Assembly: GCA_937952135.1 (NCBI GenBank)
Contig: CALFYL010000302.1
Location: forward strand, 1-64,000
DNA: 64,000 bases
Origin: an uncultured Planctomycetia bacterium
GTDB taxonomy: Bacteria > Planctomycetota > UBA1135 > GCA-002686595
Direction: 5' to 3'
The notes under the pieces are model-generated. The model did no database searches, was not told the origin of the DNA, and saw only the letters and a program-made list of their open reading frames with translations. This document shows positions 1-8,025 of the stretch, piece after piece. The translations under genes were made by a program, and so were the position numbers. Numbering within the stretch: the first letter of the stretch is position 1; every line of letters begins with the position of its first letter.

Positions 1-1729
1 TGTCGAACCAGCGCTGGCGGTTGTGGCGGTTGCGGTCCTGGAAGCACTGGTAGAACTGCGCGGCCTTGTTGGTGCCCTGGTCGATGGTCTCGATGTAGTT
101 CGCGCCGACCAGCAAGCCCTGTTCGAGCGCGATGTCGGTGCCCTGCTGCATCGCGCCGGGTCCGCCGCCGGTGAGAATCGCCACCGCGCCGCCGAACAGC
201 TCCTTGATCTGCACGAGCAACTCGCGCAGGCCGTCGGCGTGCTCCTTGTTGAGCTTCGCCGCCGAGCCGTACACCGCGACGACGAGCGAATTGCGGAAGC
301 GTTGCTCGCTGCCGGGCTCGACGAAGTACCCGCGCAGGCCGCGGAAGGCGTGGCTCGCGACGTGGTGGCGCTCGTCGTGCAGCCAGAGCACCCGGGCGCC
401 CAGCGCCTCGTAATCGGCGAGCCGCGTGTGGTCGTTCGCCGAGAAGAACTGGCCGTGCTCGAACGACGCGCGGCGGAAGATCACTCCGCCGATGCGCTTC
501 TGGAGGATCGCGTGGCAGATCGCGATGTGCTCCAGCAGGTTCGGGAAGTACTCGAGCAGGAGCCACTGGCGTTTGCCTTCGGGGAGCTGCGTGAGCACGC
601 GCGTCGCGAACAGGTCCGCTTCCGAGCCCGCCACGGAGTAGTCGACGGTCGAGCGGAAGCTCGCGAGGATGCGCGAGCCGCCCTTGGGCTCGGGCCGCGT
701 CGACACCATCGACGGCAAGCGCTCCTCGCCGATCGCGCTGAGGTCGTCGACGACGATCAGCGGGCGGTGCTGGTAGCTGCGCTCCTTCGAGGGCGGCATC
801 TGCGTCTCGTAGTAGGACGACAACGCCTCGTACGACGGGACGCTCGATTCGAGCGGCGCGCCGGACGTCAGCTCGCCGAGCTTCGGCGCCGCGTACACGC
901 GCGTCGCGCCGAGCTTCTCCTCGGCGGTGTACATCTTCGCCGTCACGAACGGGTTGACGATCTGGCGCTCCGAGCTGTTCGAGATCTCGAGGAACACGCG
1001 CGTGCCGCGCGTCGCCACCGGATCGAGCACGATGGCGTGCAGGTGCTTGCCGTGCGCGCCCGCGATCGGGTTGATCACGGCGTAGTGCTTGTGCAGGAAC
1101 ATCGAGCACGACGTGATCAGCGTCTGGCCCGGCGGGATCACGAGGTTGTCGACGGCCTTGGGGACCTGCAGCCGGTTGAGGATGCTCTTGCCGCCGTCCT
1201 GCGTGAGGATCGCCAGCGCGTCCTCGAGCGACAGCTTCTTCGAGAGGTCGTACTGCAGCTTGTGGGTCTGGATCGTGAACGAGCCGTCGGCGCCGATCGA
1301 ATAGCCGCTGGGCAGCTGGAACTCGTTGCGCTCGAGCTCGGCGTAGATCTCGTCGCTCGACAGTTGGTTCTCCGGCGGGCACAGCACGAGCCGGCCCAGG
1401 CGCAGGCCGCGGATGATCAGTTGATCGAGGAAGCGCTCGACGCCGTAGTCGTGCACGTTCGCCGAGATGCGCGCGTTCAGGTACGCCTTGCCGTTCTCGA
1501 ACTGGATCCGGCTCGTCGGCTCGACGTCGATGCCCAGGCGCGCGATGCGGCTGCGCGCGGCGAACGCGACGTGCTCGGCGCGGCCTTCGCAGCGCGCCTG
1601 GAAGTCGGTCGACACGCGGAATTCGATCACCGCTTCGAGCCCGGCGCCGCCGGACTTGTTCGCTTCGATCTTGCGCACGATCCCGTCGGGGGTCTCGGGG
1701 GTCTGGTAGCGGATCGCGGTGGCGGTCAT
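1..1729 (-). CDS. LOG-family Rossmann domain protein with long N-terminal region (3' end outside window)
   Basis: The frame is open from an ATG at 1729 to the window edge, giving 576 codons with no stop. The first 490 or so residues match no family I recognise; they read as a mixed alpha/beta globular region. From about residue 495 a Rossmann-like segment appears (SLVVAVYGSAAKLN, then AILTGGGPGAMQQGTDIALEQG at about residue 515). The TGGGPG(A)M signature is typical of the LOG / 'lysine decarboxylase-like' nucleotide-binding family, whose studied members are cytokinin riboside monophosphate phosphoribohydrolases. A normal LOG protein has about 190-250 residues, so this is a LOG domain fused behind a large unknown domain. 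It lies 82 bp downstream of the GNAT gene on the same strand and may be the last gene of the flagellar transcription unit. Substrate unknown. The LOG fold call is fairly sure; the function is not. Confidence 0.75.
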   Translation of the reverse strand, partial: MTATAIRYQTPETPDGIVRKIEANKSGGAGLEAVIEFRVSTDFQARCEGRAEHVAFAARSRIARLGIDVEPTSRIQFENGKAYLNARISANVHDYGVERFLDQLIIRGLRLGRLVLCPPENQLSSDEIYAELERNEFQLPSGYSIGADGSFTIQTHKLQYDLSKKLSLEDALAILTQDGGKSILNRLQVPKAVDNLVIPPGQTLITSCSMFLHKHYAVINPIAGAHGKHLHAIVLDPVATRGTRVFLEISNSSERQIVNPFVTAKMYTAEEKLGATRVYAAPKLGELTSGAPLESSVPSYEALSSYYETQMPPSKERSYQHRPLIVVDDLSAIGEERLPSMVSTRPEPKGGSRILASFRSTVDYSVAGSEADLFATRVLTQLPEGKRQWLLLEYFPNLLEHIAICHAILQKRIGGVIFRRASFEHGQFFSANDHTRLADYEALGARVLWLHDERHHVASHAFRGLRGYFVEPGSEQRFRNSLVVAVYGSAAKLNKEHADGLRELLVQIKELFGGAVAILTGGGPGAMQQGTDIALEQGLLVGANYIETIDQGTNKAAQFYQCFQDRNRHNRQRWFD

Positions 1730-1811
1730 GGAGGCGTCGATTGGAAGGAGGGAGAGGTCTTGGAGCTCGCCGGCGGCAGAGCTCGACAGCTGGGGCGTGA
1801 TAGCGCGAAGC

Positions 1812-2912
1812 TCAGATCGAATCGAGGCCCCACGCGAACAGCGGAAGCGGGAGGCCGTGCAGCGACAGGCCGGTTTCGCGCGCGATTTCGTCGATGCGGG
1901 CGCGCCGGGCGCGCGCGGGCACGAGCACGTCGAGCAGCTCGTGCTCGTCGATCGCGCTCGCGCCGTGCGGACCGCGGAGCACGACGCGCGAACCGGCGCG
2001 GGCCGATTCGATCTCGGATTCGATCGAGATGTTCGCCTGGGGGCCGGCGAGCGCGCCGAGCAGCGCCACCGCGGCCTGCGGATCGAGCAGTTTGCCCTGG
2101 GCGAGCACGCCCTCGACGTGCGCGACGCCGCAGCCGCGCAGGCGGTCGTGCAGCGAGCGCGCGCCCGGCGGCGTGAGCAAGTAGAGCGGCGCGCTGTCGC
2201 CGCGAGCCTTCGCGCGCTGCATGTGCGAACGGGCGAGCGCGAGGACGTCGTTGTCGGCGCCGGACCACTCGTGGATCGTGCGCGTGAAGTCGCCGCCGCG
2301 GCCGAGGCACGAGTAGGCGACCACGTCGCGCGAGCGCTGCAGCACCAGGGTCTCGATGCCCGGGCCGGCGAGCAGCGCGCGCGTCTCGTCGATCGAGCGG
2401 TCGACGCGCTCGCGCTGCAGCGTGTAGAGCCGGTGGATCGCGCTCCAGTCGTCGGGGCCCGCGGCGCGGATGCCGCTCGCGCCGCACAGACGCCCTTCCT
2501 GCCACGATTCGAGCACGAAGTCGTGCTCGCAACCCACGGGTTTCCAGCCGCGCGCGTCGTAGAACACCGGATCGTCGGCCCACAGCAGCGCGAGCCAGCA
2601 GCCGTCGTGGGCGAGCGCGCGTTCGGCGCGGCCGAGCAGCTCCGTCGCGAGCCCGCGGCCGCGGTGCTCGGGATGCGTGGCCACCGAACCGATCAAGCCG
2701 ACGCGCAGCGTCAGCCCGCTCACGAAGAAATCTCGCACCAGCGCCGCGCACGCGCTGACCACGACGCCGCCCTCCTCGATCGCCAGCACGCGCCCGGGAA
2801 AGCGCGCGTCGAAGACCAGCGGATACTCCGGCGCCATCGATTCGCCGCCGCGGAGCACCTGCTCCATCAGGGCGATCGCCTGGGCCTTCACGCTTGCGGC
2901 CAGTTGCTCCAT
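1812..2912 (-). CDS. GNAT-family N-acetyltransferase
   Basis: A 366-residue protein. The acetyl-CoA-binding motif A of the GNAT fold is clear at about residues 70-95 (GSVATHPEHRGRGLATELL, the R/Q-x-x-G-x-G/A pattern), followed by the motif-B-like VFYDARGWKPVG that closes many GNAT domains at about 115-130. The remaining 230 residues form a second domain with a weaker GNAT-like character (about 140-260), so this may be a tandem-GNAT enzyme. Acceptor substrate is unknown. It follows the flagellar gene block on the same strand after a 123-bp gap, so it could be co-transcribed, but nothing in the protein is specifically flagellar. The ATG at 2912 has no strong Shine-Dalgarno sequence. Confidence 0.85.
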   Translation of the reverse strand: MEQLAASVKAQAIALMEQVLRGGESMAPEYPLVFDARFPGRVLAIEEGGVVVSACAALVRDFFVSGLTLRVGLIGSVATHPEHRGRGLATELLGRAERALAHDGCWLALLWADDPVFYDARGWKPVGCEHDFVLESWQEGRLCGASGIRAAGPDDWSAIHRLYTLQRERVDRSIDETRALLAGPGIETLVLQRSRDVVAYSCLGRGGDFTRTIHEWSGADNDVLALARSHMQRAKARGDSAPLYLLTPPGARSLHDRLRGCGVAHVEGVLAQGKLLDPQAAVALLGALAGPQANISIESEIESARAGSRVVLRGPHGASAIDEHELLDVLVPARARRARIDEIARETGLSLHGLPLPLFAWGLDSI

Positions 2913-3035
2913 GAGTCGTGTCCGAGACTACTCGCGCGGCGACCCGCATCCCAGCGCGAGCTCGCGGTCGCGGCCGCGCCGAGGCGTTCCGCGTCGGCTC
3001 GCTTGCGGCTCGCTCGAGATCGCGCGCCTCCGCAC

Positions 3036-3341
3036 TCAGGCCGCTTCGGGCCGCGGAAGCTGGGGCTCTTCGAGCTGGGAGGCCTGCCACGCCTCGAGCA
3101 ACTGGTCCTTCAGCGACAGCATTTGCTCGAGCGAGATGCGCGCGTTGTCGACCGCGCCGGCGAGGTCGTCCTTCGAGAGGTCCTTGCCGCTCTCGACTTC
3201 GAGCGCCTGCGCGCGCTGCTCGAGCTCGTCGAGCAAGGCCTTGAAGGCCACGGCGCCGCCGCTGTCGCTCTTCGGCGCCGAGGATGCCGGGCTCGCGGCG
3301 TTCGCCGGGCCTGTCGGACGGATGGGGAGCGGTTCGTTCAT
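3036..3341 (-). CDS. 101-residue unknown protein at the end of the flagellar gene block
   Basis: I do not recognise this family. The ATG at 3341 lies 26 bp after the flgL stop; the same frame is open upstream but that part is the shadow of flgL. The first 28 residues are Pro/Ala/Ser-rich and probably disordered. Residues 30-95 are amphipathic helix (KALLDELEQRAQALE, then ISLEQMLSLKDQLLEAWQ), resembling a small helical chaperone or regulator. There is no signal peptide, membrane segment or cysteine. Position right behind flgK-flgL suggests a flagellar role: in other bacteria this slot often holds fliW/csrA or an export chaperone, but the sequence is neither FliW nor CsrA. Coding reality is supported by the tight spacing and the coherent helical composition. 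Confidence 0.7.
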   Translation of the reverse strand: MNEPLPIRPTGPANAASPASSAPKSDSGGAVAFKALLDELEQRAQALEVESGKDLSKDDLAGAVDNARISLEQMLSLKDQLLEAWQASQLEEPQLPRPEAA

Positions 3342-3367
3342 GGAGGTAGGTGCGGTGGAAGGCGCGC

Positions 3368-4804
3368 TCAGCGCAGGAAGTTGAGCAGCGAGGTCTGCAG
3401 GAGCCGCGAGCTCGTCGCCTGCGCGAGTTGGAGGGTTTGCTCGGCGCGCGTCATCTCGAGCGCCACCTGGCTGAAGTCGACGTCCTCGACGCCCGAGAGC
3501 AGCCCCTTCACCGAGAGCTGCTCGTCCTCGAAGGAGGTCGCGAGGCTCGACGCGCGCGACGAGAGCGAACCGAGTTCGCCGGTCGCGATCTGCAGCGTCT
3601 CGTGGTTGCGGTCGAGCTCGCCGAGCCACATGTCGAGCCGGTCGCGCAGGTCGCGCGGATCGAGCTGGTCGCTGTTCTCGAGGTCCGCGACGATGCCCTG
3701 CAGCACGTCGAACACGTTCACCGTGCCGCCGAAGTGCACGAGCTCGACGCCGGCGCGGTGCATGCCCGTCGTGTCGAGGTGCAGCACGGTCTGGCCGCCG
3801 TCGGCGATCAGCTCGAGGTCGGTCTCGGTGAGCGACAGCGGCGTGTAGTTCGCGCCGTCGATCGAAACCGAACCCGCGCCGCTGAGCGTTCCCGTCACCG
3901 CCGCGCCGGTCCACGCGGAGAAGTCGATGTGCACTTCGGCGCCGTGCTCGTTCACCACGCGCACGGACTGCAGGCTGGGGGAACCCGACGCCGGGAGCAC
4001 CACGGGCTCGCCCGCGCCGAGCCGCGCCGTGTTCGTCACCGGATCGACGACCAGCGTGTGCGCGCCGAGGATCGTGTCGTTTGCCCCGCCCGCCGCGAGC
4101 GCGAGTCCCCCGCCGAGCGACAGCGCGGTGGTCGAATCGTGGCGCACGTCGAGGTGGACATAGCCGACGCCTTGGTTCGCGGTCGTGCCGCCGCTCACGC
4201 CGGTGAGGCCCGAGAAATTCGTCCCGGTGCGCGCCTTCGAAGCGAAGATCTCGTCGCCCGGCAACGTCACGTCGAGCTTCGAATCGAGGCCCACGAGCAC
4301 TTGCTGGGACTCGCTCGAGCCCGCGTAGCGCACGCTCGCGAGCCCCGCGCTCGTCGAGTCCTCGAACGGCGCGGTCGCCGTCGCGGAGCCGCCGAACAGA
4401 TAGCGGTTGCCCGTACGCGCGTTCGCGATCTCGAGCATGCGGTCGCGGATCAGCTTGATCGAATTGCCGAGCAGCCGCCGGTCGTCGTCCGACTGCGTGC
4501 CGTTCATGGCCGAGATCAGGGTCGAGCGCGCCTCGGCGATCAGTCCGCCCGCGTCCTGCAGCAGGCTCGAGCCCGTGTCGAGCATGACGCGCGCGCCGTC
4601 GACGGCGGTGCGGTAGCGCTCGGCCGCCGCGATCTGGCGCTTGTACGAGAGGCTGAGCGACGAGCCGACGGGGTCGTCGGAGGGCCGCAGAATGCGCTTG
4701 CCCGAGGCCACTTGCTCCTGCGCGCGCACGAGCCGCGCGAAGTTGGCGGAGAGGCCGCGTTGAAGCTGTGCGTAGGTCGCTTGTTGCGTGGGTCGAATGG
4801 TCAT
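3368..4804 (-). CDS. flgL: Flagellar hook-filament junction protein FlgL (HAP3)
   Basis: FlgL joins hook to filament as the distal junction protein and is exported by the flagellar type III system. The 478-residue product begins MTIRPTQQATYAQLQRGLS, the flagellin-like N-terminal D0/D1 helix. It continues with the family hallmark QVASGKRILRPSDDPVG at about residues 29-45 and GNRYLFGGS at about 130. The C-terminal helix (MTRAEQTLQLAQATSSRLLQ, ending in SLLNFLR) is the matching D0 half. It is longer than enterobacterial FlgL (about 320 residues), the extra material being in the exposed middle domain, as is common outside the enterobacteria. It starts 7 bp after flgK, so the two are almost certainly co-transcribed. 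Confidence 0.95.
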   Translation of the reverse strand: MTIRPTQQATYAQLQRGLSANFARLVRAQEQVASGKRILRPSDDPVGSSLSLSYKRQIAAAERYRTAVDGARVMLDTGSSLLQDAGGLIAEARSTLISAMNGTQSDDDRRLLGNSIKLIRDRMLEIANARTGNRYLFGGSATATAPFEDSTSAGLASVRYAGSSESQQVLVGLDSKLDVTLPGDEIFASKARTGTNFSGLTGVSGGTTANQGVGYVHLDVRHDSTTALSLGGGLALAAGGANDTILGAHTLVVDPVTNTARLGAGEPVVLPASGSPSLQSVRVVNEHGAEVHIDFSAWTGAAVTGTLSGAGSVSIDGANYTPLSLTETDLELIADGGQTVLHLDTTGMHRAGVELVHFGGTVNVFDVLQGIVADLENSDQLDPRDLRDRLDMWLGELDRNHETLQIATGELGSLSSRASSLATSFEDEQLSVKGLLSGVEDVDFSQVALEMTRAEQTLQLAQATSSRLLQTSLLNFLR

Positions 4805-4811
4805 GGCGGCC

Positions 4812-7148
4812 TCAGAGGATGTTCATCAGCTCGGTCATGAGATCGTTGACGACGCGCAGGTACTGCGCGGCCATGTTGTAGGCCTGCTCCTGCTCGATCA
4901 TCCGCACGAGCTCCTCGTCGGTGTTCACGCCGGACACCTGGTCGCGGCGCGTCTCGAGCCCGTCGAGGAGGAACTGCTCCGAATCGCGCGAGCCGTTGGC
5001 CGAGTCGATCTCGAGCGCGACATCGCTGACGATGTCGGCCAGGAACTCGTCGAGCGACACGCCGCCGAGCTCGCCCAGCCCGCGCGATTCGACCTGCAAG
5101 AGCTGCAGGAGCGCGCTGCCGTCGCCCGCTTCGCCCGAGAGCGATGCGGAGAGCAGGGTGTTGTCGCGCACGATGTCGCTGCGCACCGCGATGTCGCTCG
5201 CCGTGCTGCCGACGAACAGCGTGTTGAGGCCCAGCGCGACCAGCACGTCGGACGTGTCGGAATCCGCCGCCACGTCGAGGCGGAAGGCGTCGTTGTTCGA
5301 GGCCGAGACCGCGCCGAACCCGAAGCTCGCCTTCACTCCGTTCAGCACGTCGATCTCGTCGCCCGGCGTGTAGCCCGGCCCGACGTCGACCTCGGTGAGC
5401 TTCGTGCCGCCGCCGTCGAAGACCTCGATGCGCAGCCCGGGCGTCGTGCCGATCACGCCGTCCATGTTCGGGCGGAAGACGAGCTCGCCGTTGGCCGAGC
5501 CGGTGTACCGGCCGCTGATGCTCGGGGAAACCGCGCTGTCCTGGCCGGTGAGCGTCGTGCCCGCGGTCCAGCCGAAGGCGTTCGCCGCCGTGCCGCCGAC
5601 GAGCTGGAAGCTCTCCGTGCTGCCCGCGCCCGCGGTTTGCAGCACGAGCGCTCCGCCGAGATCGCTCGCGACGAGTCCGCTCGCGGAGAACGATGCGTCG
5701 GCGTTCAGCACCGCCGCGACCTCGGACGCCGTCGCGGCGCCGATCTGCGCGATGCTCGTGCTGCCGAAGCTCACCGAGAACGCGCCGAGCGGCCCGTTGA
5801 AGTCGAGCGTGTCGCCGACAGCGAGCGCGAAGGGTCCGTCGCTCGCCGTCGAGAGCGTCGCGCGCCCGCCGCCGAAGCTGCCGAGCTTGTCGGGCGCTCC
5901 GTCGAGCCGCGGGCTGAAGTCGAAGCGATACCCGGCGTCGGCCCCGATCTGCAGCCGGCCCTGCGCGTCGATGTTCGCCGACAGGTTGCCGACACCGTTC
6001 AGATCGCTCACGAACTGCGCCGCCGTGGTTCGCGCGGGATCGATGGCGATCTTGTGTTTGGTCAGGGCGCCGGTCTGCTCGTCGACGACGTTGACGTAGA
6101 GCTCGCCCGACTTGATGTCGAACGGCAAGCCCGCCTGCGAGAGCAGCTCGTCGGACACATCCCCGTCGAGATCGCGGTCCACCAGCAGGTTGGACGAGGA
6201 CAGCGCGCGGAACGATCCGCTCGCCGGAATGCCCGTCGAGTGCACGCGGTTCGCTTCGAGGATCAGGCTGTTCGCGAGCTTGTCGACCTGGCCGCGGAAG
6301 GCCGGCAACTGCACGTTGAGCATGCCGAGCAGTCCGCCGAGCGCGCCGTTCGAGGGCTGCACGACTTCGCCGGAGATTTGAAGCTGCACATTGCCCGTCG
6401 CCGGGTCGCCCGAGAGCTGCATGCTCTCGACGGTCGTCGGACTGACGAGGATGCGGCCGCCGACGAGGACGCGCACGGCCCCGCGAGCGTCCTCGACCGA
6501 GCGCACGTCGACGTACTTCGAAAGCTCCTTGATGGTCTGGTCGCGCGCGTCGCGGAGGTCGTTCGCGGTCAGCGTTCCGACCTCGCCGCTCGCGATCTGC
6601 CTGTTCAGCGAGCCGATCTTCTCGGCCAGCAGGTTGACCTGCTCGATGTTCGACTCCAGGCGCAGGAACACGTTGCGTTCGAGGTCCTGCGTGCGGCCGG
6701 CCAGCGAGTTGATCTGCCCGACGAAGTTCACGCTGGACTGGATCGCGCCCGTGCGCAGCACCGAGTCCTCGGGCGCCGTCGAGAGCGCCGAGAAGCTCTG
6801 GAACATCTTCTTGAGCAAGGCGGGCGCGCCGCTGTCGCTGGCGCCGCCGAGGAAGCTCTCGATGTTGGTGAACGTGTCGAGCCGCGCGTCGATGCGGCCG
6901 AGCGACGACACCTGCGACGCGATGCGCGCCTGCAGCAGCGTGTCGACGGTGCGGTTGATGACGTCGCCCTGGACGCCGGTGCCCTGCAGCAGGCCGCGCA
7001 GCATCAGCGGCGACGAAGCCGAGGTCTGGAGCGCCTGCCGCGAGTAGCCCGGCGTGCTGGCGTTCGAGACGTTGTGCCCGATGGTCTCGAGGTGCGCCTG
7101 CGCCGTGAGCAGGGACTTCAGACCGATGTTGATGCCCATCGACGACAT
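4812..7148 (-). CDS. flgK: Flagellar hook-associated protein FlgK (HAP1)
   Basis: FlgK is the proximal hook-filament junction protein. The 778-residue product has the classic N-terminus GINIGLKSLLTAQAHLETIGHNVSNASTPGYSRQ (ANNxANxxTPGYSR-type rod/hook motif, residues 4-38). It has the matching C-terminal motif GVNTDEELVRMIEQEQAYNMAAQYL followed by VVNDLMTELMNIL. The middle 500 residues are a beta-rich exposed domain and make it longer than the enterobacterial protein (about 550). Two ATGs are possible, at 7148 and 7139; the second gives MGINIGLK, closer to the family start, so the first three residues may not be present. It lies 3 bp after flgN and 7 bp before flgL. Confidence 0.95.
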   Translation of the reverse strand: MSSMGINIGLKSLLTAQAHLETIGHNVSNASTPGYSRQALQTSASSPLMLRGLLQGTGVQGDVINRTVDTLLQARIASQVSSLGRIDARLDTFTNIESFLGGASDSGAPALLKKMFQSFSALSTAPEDSVLRTGAIQSSVNFVGQINSLAGRTQDLERNVFLRLESNIEQVNLLAEKIGSLNRQIASGEVGTLTANDLRDARDQTIKELSKYVDVRSVEDARGAVRVLVGGRILVSPTTVESMQLSGDPATGNVQLQISGEVVQPSNGALGGLLGMLNVQLPAFRGQVDKLANSLILEANRVHSTGIPASGSFRALSSSNLLVDRDLDGDVSDELLSQAGLPFDIKSGELYVNVVDEQTGALTKHKIAIDPARTTAAQFVSDLNGVGNLSANIDAQGRLQIGADAGYRFDFSPRLDGAPDKLGSFGGGRATLSTASDGPFALAVGDTLDFNGPLGAFSVSFGSTSIAQIGAATASEVAAVLNADASFSASGLVASDLGGALVLQTAGAGSTESFQLVGGTAANAFGWTAGTTLTGQDSAVSPSISGRYTGSANGELVFRPNMDGVIGTTPGLRIEVFDGGGTKLTEVDVGPGYTPGDEIDVLNGVKASFGFGAVSASNNDAFRLDVAADSDTSDVLVALGLNTLFVGSTASDIAVRSDIVRDNTLLSASLSGEAGDGSALLQLLQVESRGLGELGGVSLDEFLADIVSDVALEIDSANGSRDSEQFLLDGLETRRDQVSGVNTDEELVRMIEQEQAYNMAAQYLRVVNDLMTELMNIL

Positions 7149-7151
7149 GCT

Positions 7152-7628
7152 TCAAGCCTCCGCGTTCACCATGGCGCCGCCCGCGTCGACGTCCGCGCCG
7201 CCGCTCGAGGCGAGGCAGGCGCGCACGATGTCGCTCGAGAGCCGTGAGTGCAGCCGCGCGGCCGAGCCGGTGCGGCGTGCGAGTTTCTGGACCCGGCCGC
7301 TGAGCCGTTCGAGGTCGGCGCGTTGCCGGCGCAGGCGTTCGCCGTCGGCGCCGGCGCGCTCGACGATGCTCGCGAGCGTCAGCGAGGCCGGCGCGACGTT
7401 CCACGAGCTCGCGAGGCGGGCGACCAGCTCGTCGCGGCGCCGTGTGCGGCCCGCGGCGCCGCTGAACTCAGCCTGCAGCGCGGTGCTCGTCGCGAGGATC
7501 GTCTCGCGCTCGTGCGAGAGCAGCGCGCGCTCCTGCGCCTCGAGCAGCGAGAGCCAGCGGCTCTGCGCGCCGAGTTCTTCCTGCAGGCACGCTTCCAACT
7601 GCCGCAGCCAAGTCGTCGTGTTGCTCAT
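7152..7628 (-). CDS. flgN: FlgN-like flagellar export chaperone
   Basis: FlgN keeps FlgK and FlgL unfolded in the cytoplasm and delivers them to the export gate. This 158-residue, Arg/Leu/Glu-rich, almost wholly helical protein has the expected size. Its position between the rod-binding protein and flgK is where flgN sits in many flagellar operons. Sequence features fit the family (N-terminal QLEACLQEELGAQSRWLSLLEAQERALL helix, about residues 9-36), but FlgN proteins diverge quickly, so the call rests partly on context. Its ATG overlaps the upstream stop as ATGA (7625-7628), indicating translational coupling. The last 15 residues are Gly/Ala-rich. Confidence 0.75.
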   Translation of the reverse strand: MSNTTTWLRQLEACLQEELGAQSRWLSLLEAQERALLSHERETILATSTALQAEFSGAAGRTRRRDELVARLASSWNVAPASLTLASIVERAGADGERLRRQRADLERLSGRVQKLARRTGSAARLHSRLSSDIVRACLASSGGADVDAGGAMVNAEA

Positions 7629-8023
7629 CGTGACTCCTGCGCCTTCGCGCCGGTGCTGTCCTTCGTGTCCGTGGTCGCTGCGAGCGCCGCGCCGGGTTCG
7701 GCCGGCGCCTTCATCCCGATCGACACGCGAACGGCCTGCGCGAGGTCGAACACGCCGTCGCGGGCGAGGCTGCGGCCGAGGTGCTCGTCGAGCCAGCCCT
7801 CGAAGGTGTCCGCGCCCGCGCCGCCGCCGAAGAAGCCTTCGTCCATGCCGCGGCGCATCTCGCGCACGAGCATCGTCGACAGCAGCTCCTCGAAGTGCTT
7901 GACCGCGTCGTCGACCTTTCCCGAGCGAGCCTGCGCGCTGGCCTTCGTGGCCTGCGCGAGGTCGCTGTTTCGCGCGATCGAGCTCGCCTGCGCGCTGAGT
8001 GAACCGAGTGCGTCGTTCGCCAC
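7625..8023 (-). CDS. flgJ: FlgJ-type rod-binding protein, without muramidase domain
   Basis: A 132-residue protein corresponding to the N-terminal rod-capping domain of FlgJ, which scaffolds rod assembly in the periplasm. The domain core is KHFEELLSTMLVREMRRGMD (about residues 41-60) followed by GADTFEGWLDEHLGRSLARDG. The C-terminal peptidoglycan-hydrolase domain of enterobacterial FlgJ is absent, as in many phyla, so another enzyme must open the wall for the rod. The start is a GTG at 8023: a GGAGG lies 8 nt upstream (8032-8036), inside the end of flgI, and the flgI stop is 2 nt before it. The same frame is open far upstream, but that is shadow. The stop overlaps the flgN ATG. Confidence 0.85.
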   Translation of the reverse strand: MANDALGSLSAQASSIARNSDLAQATKASAQARSGKVDDAVKHFEELLSTMLVREMRRGMDEGFFGGGAGADTFEGWLDEHLGRSLARDGVFDLAQAVRVSIGMKAPAEPGAALAATTDTKDSTGAKAQESR

Positions 8024-8025
8024 GG

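Noticed and set aside
23..7247. Very long plus-strand open frames opposite the flagellar genes
   Set aside because: They are Arg/Ala/Glu/His-rich, have no family motifs and lie antisense to well-recognised flg genes; GC-biased third positions create them.
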